A DNA stretch of 5,965 nucleotides, from assembly GCA_017860375.1 (NCBI GenBank), contig JAGDMB010000167.1, positions 1 to 5,965 of the forward strand, written 5' to 3'. The stretch comes from Bacteroidota bacterium (GTDB lineage Bacteria > Bacteroidota > Bacteroidia > Bacteroidales > UBA10428). How positions within the stretch are numbered: position 1 is the stretch's first letter; every line of letters begins with the position of its first letter. Positions 1 through 5,965 of the stretch are shown one piece after another. The notes under the pieces are model-generated. The model worked only from the letters and a program-made list of their open reading frames with translations. It was not told the DNA's origin and ran no database searches. The translations under genes and the position numbers were made by a program.

Positions 1-2953
1 CATCAAACCATGTCTCATACGAATCAACAGCAGCTGAAAATTCCAGCGTCATGGATCGCTGTATGGCAATATCAGAAAATGAATCGGTCAACTCCTTTAT
101 ATAGCTGACAATATCTCCCTTTTTCAGGTTAAGTTTCATTTTGTTAAGATCAATCTTTCGTAAGTCAATGATCTGATCAATCAACCGTAATAGCCGGTCA
201 GCATTTCTTTTAATAAATTCTATTTGCCGCGCTAACCGCTGATCATTTTCAAATAAGGCAGTGATTTTTTGCAAAGGAGCAAGTATCAACGAAAGCGGAG
301 TTCGGAATTCATGAGAGATATCCGTATATAATTGTATTTTGGCATTATACAGTTCCTCGGCTTTTTCCCTCTCCATATGTTCCCATCTGGCTTCATGGAT
401 TAAATGGGCCCTTATCAGTATTAGCTTTCTGAACAAATAAAGCAACAGGATAAACAACAAGGAAAATGAAAAAAGAGCGAAGGAAGTTTTCCACCAGGGA
501 GGCAATATCCGGATATTTAAAATGGTTGGGACCTCATTCCAAACCCCATCGCTGTTAGATGCTTTTACCATGAAGTGATAGGTTCCCTGACTAAGGTTTG
601 TATAGGTAGCATATCTTCTGTCAAATGAGGTATAGATCCAATCCTGATCAAAACCTTCCAATCTGTATGCATACTGGGTTTCTTCCGGATTGAGGTTGTT
701 CAAGGCAACAAATTCCAGCGAAAAAGCCGTTGTAGGATAGGTTAAGGTAATTTTGTCCGTATACTGAATATTTTTTGAAAGGATTTTTCTTCCATGGATC
801 TCATCTCCTATCTTAACCTCTTTATTCTGAATAATTAATTTGGAAATGAAAACAGGGTAGGTTGTGCTGTCGTCAACAATGTGCTCCGGATAAAAGGAAA
901 TGAGTCCGTTGATTCCGCCAAAAAAAATTTCACCGTTTTCACTTTGATATGAGGCATCCCACAAAAAAGAATTGGAAAGAATGCCATCACTTTCAAAATA
1001 GCTTTTGAAATGTTCCGTTTGTGTGTTGAACTTTCCCAATCCGTGATTGGTACTGATCCAGATATTCCCATTGCGGTCACTGGCAATACCATAAACAGAA
1101 TTATCGGGAGCACCCAACGATTTGTCATATTTGAAAAATTCTGCGCGGCCTTTCTTCTCATCCATCTTAATCAGTCCATCCACATTTGAACCCAGCCAGA
1201 AAACAGTATTTTCATCTTTAAAAATGGTAGTAAAACTGTTATCGATGTTGGCATGATGTATGTCCTTGATATTTTCATATATAATAAGGCTATCCCTCTT
1301 GTTTTCATGAGTTAACAGGGTATCGGAATTGACATACAGTTTGCAGTATCCCCTGTTCCATGATGCGATCCTGAAAATATTGGGTGCCTCATACAGAACT
1401 GACTGAATATTGATTCCCTGTACTTCAGGCAATTGATTGATCCGATCTCCATAATGCTCCAACTGCTTGTTGCGTGGATCATATACATAAAATCCGTTCT
1501 GTGAACCAATCCATACTCTGCCTGCAGCATCTTCCTTGAAATCCTGAACCTCAAGATTGTCATTGAAATGAAAGCGTGTAAATACCAGATCCCGGGAAGA
1601 ATAAATATTTTCTGCAAAACAAAAACCTTTATCAAATGTGCCCACCCATAGCCTGTTTGACCTGTCAACATAGATGGCCGTAATGTAATTTGAACTGATG
1701 GTTCTGTTATTCAAAGGATCAAATTTGTAATGAATGATTTTTTCAGGTTGCTCGGGGTTGATCCTGTTTACCCCGTCGCTGTACATGCCGATCCATAAAT
1801 GCTGGTAATTGTCTTTATAGACAGAGCGGACACCACTTCCCGAAAGACTATTCGGGTCCCCGGGAATTTGCCTGTACTGAACAAAATCCTTAAGGCTTAT
1901 ATTCAGTTTGGATAATCCTTTGCCCATATAAGTGATCCAAAGTATTCCCGTCCCATTCCCATAAATTCCGGTTATTTTTTCATCCAGAATACTGTTGGGA
2001 TTATCAATCTCATGGGTATAAAAAGAAAACTTTCCATCCACCTTATTGATTTTATAAAGGGATTTATCAATAGCTATCCAGATAATACCTTTATTATCCT
2101 TACAGAGAGCATTGATGGGCCTCAAACTCCAGGAGTATGTTTCAGCATCTGAAGCGGTGGACACTTTCATGTAGCCGGCAAGGCTGTGAAATTGATAGTT
2201 CTTTTTATCAAACAGAACAATGCCTGCATCCGTACCTAACCAGATCAGCCCATCCTTATCCAATACCATGGAACTGATGCTGGTCATATTGTGTGCTATC
2301 CCTTCATCAGTGTAGAAGTGCTCGATTTTTTTTGTCTTAATGTCGAATTTTTTTAAACGGTCAGCCGCAATCCATAACACGTCCAGTTCCTGATCATAAA
2401 TAATATCTCCGGCCAGGTCACCGTGGAAGTGCTCAGCCGTTCTGGCATCAATATCAATTTTATTCAGGCCTAAAGCGGTATTGACCCATAAAAATCCCTC
2501 TGAATCCTGCGCAATTACCCTGCGTCCTCTTGGAATAATATTACTTGTAAGAAAAGAGGCATCTTCTGACTCATTTTTGAAATGGTAAAATACACCCAAT
2601 TCCTTATTAAACTTATTTAATCCTTTGCCCAGGGTTCCAATCCAGATATTTCCATTCTTATCCTCCGATAGGGTGCTAATGAAATTATAGGAAACGGAAG
2701 CAGAATCGACCGGATTGTATAAATAGTTCACAAAATTGGAACCATCAAATTGCTGCAATCCTGTAGCGGTAGCAAACCATACATACCCTTCCCTGTCTAA
2801 ATAGACAAATTCAACGGAATTGCTTATCAATCCGTCATTCACATTATAATGGGTACAAATTATTTCGGAATTTTGAGCCTTCAGTACAACATGAGCATAC
2901 CCTATTGTTACCAGGAAGAATAATAAAACCTTATAATTTTTTGTGCAATCCAT
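1..2953 (-). CDS. Hybrid two-component system (HTCS)-type sensor histidine kinase, C-terminus cut by window edge
   Basis: Translating the minus strand from the ATG at 2953 gives an unbroken frame of 984 residues that leaves the window at position 1. Residues 1-26 form a signal peptide (hydrophobic stretch 9-24, likely cleavage A26|Q27). Residues 30-690 carry 14 Reg_prop-like blades, each centred on a W/F-I/V/L-G/A/S core: W59, W104, W156, W194, W238, W292, W339, W387, W436, W481, F528 (degenerate), W586, W632 and F677. This fits two seven-bladed propellers. A Y_Y_Y domain follows (about 735-815), then one membrane helix (about 824-841), a charged coiled linker (842-871) and a HisKA domain with the H-box SHEFRTP; the phospho-acceptor is His881 (codon 311-313). 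The frame ends just before the expected ATPase N-box. Family members usually exceed 1300 residues and often end in receiver plus AraC-type HTH domains, which cannot be seen here. The known role is periplasmic glycan sensing that controls nearby genes; the ligand is unknown. An in-frame ATG at 3010 would add 19 residues; 2953 is preferred because it puts the signal peptide at the N-terminus. Neither start has a clear Shine-Dalgarno site. Confidence 0.93.
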   Translation of the reverse strand, partial: MDCTKNYKVLLFFLVTIGYAHVVLKAQNSEIICTHYNVNDGLISNSVEFVYLDREGYVWFATATGLQQFDGSNFVNYLYNPVDSASVSYNFISTLSEDKNGNIWIGTLGKGLNKFNKELGVFYHFKNESEDASFLTSNIIPRGRRVIAQDSEGFLWVNTALGLNKIDIDARTAEHFHGDLAGDIIYDQELDVLWIAADRLKKFDIKTKKIEHFYTDEGIAHNMTSISSMVLDKDGLIWLGTDAGIVLFDKKNYQFHSLAGYMKVSTASDAETYSWSLRPINALCKDNKGIIWIAIDKSLYKINKVDGKFSFYTHEIDNPNSILDEKITGIYGNGTGILWITYMGKGLSKLNISLKDFVQYRQIPGDPNSLSGSGVRSVYKDNYQHLWIGMYSDGVNRINPEQPEKIIHYKFDPLNNRTISSNYITAIYVDRSNRLWVGTFDKGFCFAENIYSSRDLVFTRFHFNDNLEVQDFKEDAAGRVWIGSQNGFYVYDPRNKQLEHYGDRINQLPEVQGINIQSVLYEAPNIFRIASWNRGYCKLYVNSDTLLTHENKRDSLIIYENIKDIHHANIDNSFTTIFKDENTVFWLGSNVDGLIKMDEKKGRAEFFKYDKSLGAPDNSVYGIASDRNGNIWISTNHGLGKFNTQTEHFKSYFESDGILSNSFLWDASYQSENGEIFFGGINGLISFYPEHIVDDSTTYPVFISKLIIQNKEVKIGDEIHGRKILSKNIQYTDKITLTYPTTAFSLEFVALNNLNPEETQYAYRLEGFDQDWIYTSFDRRYATYTNLSQGTYHFMVKASNSDGVWNEVPTILNIRILPPWWKTSFALFSFSLLFILLLYLFRKLILIRAHLIHEARWEHMEREKAEELYNAKIQLYTDISHEFRTPLSLILAPLQKITALFENDQRLARQIEFIKRNADRLLRLIDQIIDLRKIDLNKMKLNLKKGDIVSYIKELTDSFSDIAIQRSMTLEFSAAVDSYETWFD

Positions 2954-3030
2954 TCGCGAGGAGAAAGCTTTGCATGAGGCAAGAGTCCTGACTGAAGACT
3001 TATTGCTCATGAGTTTTTGTCAATCCTACT

Positions 3031-3038
3031 CAAATTTA
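3031..3038 (-). promoter_or_regulatory. Putative -7 promoter box for the sensor kinase gene
   Basis: Read on the minus strand the bases are TAAATTTG, an exact match to the Bacteroidota -7 consensus TAnnTTTG. Transcription would begin near 3025, leaving a leader of about 70 bases to the ATG at 2953, or about 15 bases to the alternative ATG at 3010. No TTTG -33 element is visible at the expected distance upstream, so this rests on one short motif and its position. Confidence 0.4.
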
Positions 3039-3072
3039 AAGATAAATATGGGAAATCGGGGAATAACGGAAG

Positions 3073-3086
3073 CCTTTTTTAAAAGG
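3073..3086. repeat. 14-bp near-palindrome CCTTTTTTAAAAGG
   Basis: CCTTTT and AAAAGG are perfect inverted arms around a central TT. As DNA this could be a regulator site. As plus-strand RNA it could form a five-pair hairpin with a four-base loop (CCUUU/AAAGG) that would cover part of the AGGAG at 3084-3088, the ribosome binding site of the candidate small ORF. The A/T-rich arms make it weak, and chance occurrence is possible. Confidence 0.4.
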
Positions 3087-3096
3087 AGCAAAAAAC

Positions 3097-3219
3097 ATGA
3101 TTATTATTGTGTCCTGCTTCTGGTTCAGAATTTTCGACTTTTATTTGCCGGAAATCTCGGAATCAACTACATTGCGGCATTTAATTACACTATTATTTAC
3201 GACTTTATTGAGCATGTAA
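3097..3219 (+). CDS. Candidate 40-residue hydrophobic leader peptide or small protein
   Basis: An ATG at 3097 opens 40 codons ending at TAA 3217-3219, only four bases before the start of the CBM9-DUF5916 gene. AGGAG at 3084-3088 lies eight bases upstream of the ATG. That is a better Shine-Dalgarno site than either large gene has, although Bacteroidota depend little on such sites. The peptide starts MIIIVSCFWF, has a polar middle around PEISEST, and ends in a second hydrophobic stretch (LITLLFTTLLSM). No family is recognised. The close spacing would suit translational coupling or a leader role. Against it: the region is AT-rich, another frame is also open here, and a promoter upstream of 3084 has not been shown. 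Confidence 0.2.
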   Translation: MIIIVSCFWFRIFDFYLPEISESTTLRHLITLLFTTLLSM

Positions 3220-3223
3220 AAAT

Positions 3224-5896
3224 ATGGTTACGAATCAAGCGAAGCGAGCTTGGATAACACTTACCTTACTGACTCTGATTATCAATGCTGCCGTTGCTGT
3301 CAAACCCATAAACAGTCATACATTGCCTGCAAAGGATGACAGCAGCAAAAAGGCAAATGAACCCTCCAGAGTGTATACGACTACCCGGTTGACCACCGCG
3401 AAACCCGTTGTGGATGGAAATCTCAATGATGCTTGCTGGGAAACAGGTACATGGGCGGGTGATTTTGTCCAGTGGATACCAAACGAAGGTGCCCCGGCTT
3501 CCCAGCAAACGAAATTGAAAATTCTGTACGATGATGAAAATGTATATGTCGCAATAAGGGCTTTTGACAATGAACCCTCCAAAATACAGCGGCGGGCAGG
3601 ACGCCGTGATGAATTCCAGGGAGACATGGTCGGAGTGTGTTTTGACAGCTATCATGACCACCGTACCGGTTTTGAATTTGACCTCTCTGCGTATGGTCAG
3701 AAAGCGGATGTGCTGCTGACCAATCCATGGGATACCGATTTCAACTGGAATGCGGTGTGGACAGGGAAAGTGGGGATGGAAGACTCCGCATGGGTGGCCG
3801 AAATGGAAATACCACTGAGCCAGCTCCGGTACAGCAACGAAACCGATCAGGTATGGGGACTTCACTGCTGGCGATGGATCAACCGGCTGCAGGAAGAAAG
3901 TGACTGGGAACCGCAATCCTCCACGAGTCCGGGCATGCTGTATTTGTTCGGAGAATTGCGTGGCATCAGCGGTTTGCAGAAATCAAGGGGGTTCGAGATA
4001 ATGCCTTATGCCGTGGGTAAACTGAATACATTCGAGAAACAACAGGGCAATCCCTTTACAGAAGACGGACGATCGTGGTCAGGTACGGTAGGTGCCGATG
4101 CGAAAATCGGCATTTCCAGCAACTTCACCATGAATCTGACGGTTAATCCCGATTTCGGGCAGGTGGAAGCCGATCCCTCCGTCATGAACCTGACGGCGTT
4201 TGAAACTTACTACGACGAGAAACGACCCTTCTTCCTGGAGGGTAAAAATATCTTTGATTATAGTCTTGACGATATGATCCTTTTCTATTCCAGGCGTATT
4301 GGTCATGCTCCCACCTATACCCCGGAAATCAACAGCGATGAATACCTTAAGATGCCGGATAATACCACTATTCTGGATGCATTAAAAATTAGCGGCAAGA
4401 CGGCTGGCGGCTTTTCAATGGGAATGCTGCAAAGCTTTACATCCAGCGAAAATGCCATTATTTCTACAGGCGATGAAAACAGCCGGAAGGAAACAGTGGA
4501 ACCCTATACGAATTATATGGTGGGAAGGGTTCAGCAGGATTACAAACAGGGAAATACGGTAATCGGGGGGATTTTTACCTCGACAAACCGTTTTATTAAA
4601 GAGGAATCCCTGTCGTTTATGAACCGGGCAGCGTATACGGGTGGGGTTGACCTTCTGCACCAGTGGCAGGATAAAAAATATTTCGTGGATGCCAAATTTA
4701 TTGGCAGCTATGTGGCAGGAGATGAAACGGCTATCCTGAACCTGCAGCGTTCATCGGCGCGGTATTACCAGCGCCCCGATGCCGATTATTTGGAGCTGGA
4801 CAGCACACGAACATACCTCGCCGGTTCGGCAGGCAGCATCAAAATCGGCAGAAAAAGCAAGGGGCTCTGGCGTTATTCCACGGGTATCGGCTGGTTTTCT
4901 CCCGGCCTTGAGTTGAACGATATCGGCTACATGCAGACGACGGATATTATCCGGCAAACGAATCAGGTATCCTATTTTGTGAATAAACCGGTATCCGTCT
5001 TCCGTACCTATTCTGTTGGCTTTGACCAGGGCAATCACTGGGATTTCGGAGGGAGGTACCTGGTTTCCGATTTTGAACTGGAGACCCGGTTCGAATTCCG
5101 TAAAAAATGGGTAATAGCCGTCCATCCCGGTTTTCAGACACAGAGTCTCGACACCCGCCTCCTGCGTGGCGGTGAGGCCATGCTGATTCCCCCTTCCTGG
5201 AGGGTGTATGTATCGGCAAATACTGATTATGCAAAAATGATTTATTTCGGTTTGGATGGCAGCTTCCAACAATCAACGGAAAAGTCTTCCCGTGATTTTG
5301 ACATCAGCCCGGGCATTATTTTTCGTCCTGTGAATACACTTAAGCTTGTTGCGGGACTGTCGTACTCCTATCATTATGATCAGCTCCAGTACATCGAAAC
5401 CGTTGATTACCAAATGAAGAAACAATACATTCTCGGTACCATCGATCAAAATACGCTGGGCCTGCAGTTCCGGATTGATTACAGCATAACGCCTGAACTT
5501 TCAGTACAATACTATGGAAGTCCCTTCGTTTCCAGGGGCCTGTTCTCCGAATATAAGGCAGTAACCGATGCTCTTTCTGACGAGTATTCATCGCGTTTTG
5601 CGGTCTTCACCAATCCGGTGAAAATGAACGACAGCATCTTCTTCGACGAAAATAACGATGCCGTCCCGGATTACTCGGTATCCGATCCGGATTTCAACTT
5701 TTTGCAGTTCCGTTCCAACCTGGTAGCACGATGGGAATACAGGCCGGGTTCGGTCATCTACCTGGTTTGGTCAATGGACAAAACCGGCAGTGCCGAACCG
5801 CTGGATGCTGCCCTGGGCGAATCCATGAAGCAATTCGGGAATATTCATCCGAACAATATTTTCCTGGTGAAGTTCAGTTACTGGTTTTCGCTGTAG
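3224..5896 (+). CDS. Secreted CBM9-like domain / DUF5916 outer-membrane beta-barrel-like protein
   Basis: Complete 890-residue protein. The ATG at 3224 is the first in frame after an upstream TGA at 3209-3211, and it gives a clean signal peptide: basic K7-R8, hydrophobic 10-24, likely cleavage AVA25|V26. Residues about 54-240 match the carbohydrate family 9 binding-like domain (PF06452 type): the VDGNLNDACW motif at 63-72, a LYDDENVYVA strand at 101-110, and R128-D129 with DSYHDHRTGF at 141-150. From about 255 to the end it resembles DUF5916 (PF19313 type), with the hallmark NPDFGQVEADPS at 308-319, the YYDEKRPFFLEG segment at 329-340, NDIGYMQ at 565-571 and WEYRPGSVIYLVWS at 837-850. The C-terminal half consists of alternating, aromatic-rich strands and ends in FSYWFSL, as in outer-membrane barrels. 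The molecular function of DUF5916 is not established. CBM9-like domains can bind sugars, but ligand residues cannot be assigned by eye. The gene is divergent from the sensor kinase gene across 270 bp, so control by that sensor is plausible. No enzyme motif was recognised. Confidence 0.93.
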   Translation: MVTNQAKRAWITLTLLTLIINAAVAVKPINSHTLPAKDDSSKKANEPSRVYTTTRLTTAKPVVDGNLNDACWETGTWAGDFVQWIPNEGAPASQQTKLKILYDDENVYVAIRAFDNEPSKIQRRAGRRDEFQGDMVGVCFDSYHDHRTGFEFDLSAYGQKADVLLTNPWDTDFNWNAVWTGKVGMEDSAWVAEMEIPLSQLRYSNETDQVWGLHCWRWINRLQEESDWEPQSSTSPGMLYLFGELRGISGLQKSRGFEIMPYAVGKLNTFEKQQGNPFTEDGRSWSGTVGADAKIGISSNFTMNLTVNPDFGQVEADPSVMNLTAFETYYDEKRPFFLEGKNIFDYSLDDMILFYSRRIGHAPTYTPEINSDEYLKMPDNTTILDALKISGKTAGGFSMGMLQSFTSSENAIISTGDENSRKETVEPYTNYMVGRVQQDYKQGNTVIGGIFTSTNRFIKEESLSFMNRAAYTGGVDLLHQWQDKKYFVDAKFIGSYVAGDETAILNLQRSSARYYQRPDADYLELDSTRTYLAGSAGSIKIGRKSKGLWRYSTGIGWFSPGLELNDIGYMQTTDIIRQTNQVSYFVNKPVSVFRTYSVGFDQGNHWDFGGRYLVSDFELETRFEFRKKWVIAVHPGFQTQSLDTRLLRGGEAMLIPPSWRVYVSANTDYAKMIYFGLDGSFQQSTEKSSRDFDISPGIIFRPVNTLKLVAGLSYSYHYDQLQYIETVDYQMKKQYILGTIDQNTLGLQFRIDYSITPELSVQYYGSPFVSRGLFSEYKAVTDALSDEYSSRFAVFTNPVKMNDSIFFDENNDAVPDYSVSDPDFNFLQFRSNLVARWEYRPGSVIYLVWSMDKTGSAEPLDAALGESMKQFGNIHPNNIFLVKFSYWFSL

Positions 5897-5929
5897 GGTA
5901 TTATGATGCCAAACACTGCCTGTAAGGTG

Positions 5930-5954
5930 AAATAACCATCGTGCTGTTATTTTT
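5930..5954 (+). terminator. Weak putative terminator hairpin after the DUF5916 gene
   Basis: AAATAAC (5930-5936) can pair with GTTATTT (5946-5952) around a nine-base loop, and the right arm runs into a five-T stretch (5950-5954). It begins 33 bases after the stop codon, which suits a transcript end. The stem has only one G-C pair and the T-run overlaps it, so intrinsic termination would be inefficient. The window ends 11 bases later, so a downstream continuation of an operon cannot be excluded. Confidence 0.35.
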
Positions 5955-5965
5955 GTAACAAAAAC

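Larger units (their letters stand above)
2954..3223. promoter_or_regulatory. Divergent intergenic regulatory region
   Basis: About 270 AT-rich bases separate the two divergent starts and should hold both promoters. A Bacteroidota-like -7 box faces the sensor (separate entry). For the plus-strand gene only one-mismatch versions of TAnnTTTG were found: TAAATATG at 3043-3050 and TTTATTTG at 3140-3147. Neither has a convincing TTTG at the usual upstream spacing, so its promoter is unresolved. Also present are a near-palindrome at 3073-3086, an imperfect direct repeat (3051-3066 and 3150-3165), a short repeat CGACTTT(T)ATT at 3135 and 3200, and a possible small ORF at 3097-3219. If the downstream part of the sensor includes a DNA-binding domain, this is where its operator would be expected. 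Confidence 0.7.

Noticed and set aside
835..1671. Minus-strand open frames of 108 and 119 codons
   Set aside because: They lie in another frame within the sensor gene, whose continuous frame carries the Reg_prop and Y_Y_Y motifs.
2984..3000. Short inverted AGTC/GACT units between the two possible sensor starts
   Set aside because: Four-base arms only; expected by chance.
3236..3252. Small hairpin CAAGC-7 bases-GCTTG just inside the DUF5916 coding region
   Set aside because: Five-pair stem within codons 5-10; too short to separate from chance and without a partner element.
2943..3257. Plus-strand 104-codon open frame spanning the intergenic region
   Set aside because: It begins inside the sensor's first codons, overlaps the DUF5916 start by 34 bases, has no recognisable domain and no ribosome binding site at its first ATG; likely chance.
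3266..3916. Minus-strand 216-codon open frame opposite the CBM9-like domain
   Set aside because: It is antisense to a well-supported gene whose frame shows clear family motifs; its translation has no recognisable domain.
4751..5272. Minus-strand 173-codon open frame opposite the barrel region
   Set aside because: Antisense shadow of the DUF5916 coding region with no domain or separate promoter evidence.
5731..5925. Plus-strand 64-codon open frame at the 3' end
   Set aside because: Out-of-frame shadow of the DUF5916 C-terminus, with low-complexity translation and no ribosome binding site.
1..5965. Search for tRNA, rRNA, CRISPR arrays, insertion sequences and long terminal repeats
   Set aside because: No such structure was seen by eye; nearly all of the window is explained by two coding genes and one promoter region.

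Overview
The window looks like Bacteroidota DNA (a Bacteroidales- or Marinilabiliales-type genome is my guess). The reasons are a sensor of the hybrid-two-component (HTCS) type with a Reg_prop propeller ectodomain, a CBM9-like/DUF5916 outer-membrane protein, no clear Shine-Dalgarno site at either main start, and a Bacteroidota-like -7 promoter box. The genus cannot be told from this sequence.

Layout: (i) positions 1-2953, minus strand: one continuous reading frame for about 984 residues of a large membrane sensor kinase. It runs off the left edge inside the kinase core, so the rest of the ATPase domain and any receiver and DNA-binding domains lie outside the window. (ii) positions 2954-3223: a divergent intergenic region of about 270 bp. 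It holds an exact TAnnTTTG -7 box for the sensor, a 14-bp near-palindrome, an imperfect direct repeat and a possible 40-codon leader ORF with a good ribosome binding site. (iii) positions 3224-5896, plus strand: a complete 890-residue secreted protein with an N-terminal CBM9-like domain and a C-terminal DUF5916 beta-barrel-like region. (iv) positions 5897-5965: a short tail with a weak hairpin followed by T residues.

How they may work together (inference): HTCS sensors usually bind a glycan-derived ligand in the periplasm and activate neighbouring genes, most often susC/susD-type loci. Here the nearest neighbour is instead a divergently transcribed CBM9-DUF5916 envelope protein. This suggests, but does not prove, that this protein is a target of the sensor and works at the cell surface on a carbohydrate or related ligand. 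No susC, susD, glycoside hydrolase, mobile element, tRNA, rRNA or CRISPR array was seen. The window is mostly ordinary Bacteroidota gene content; the less usual parts are the gene pairing and the structure of the intergenic region.
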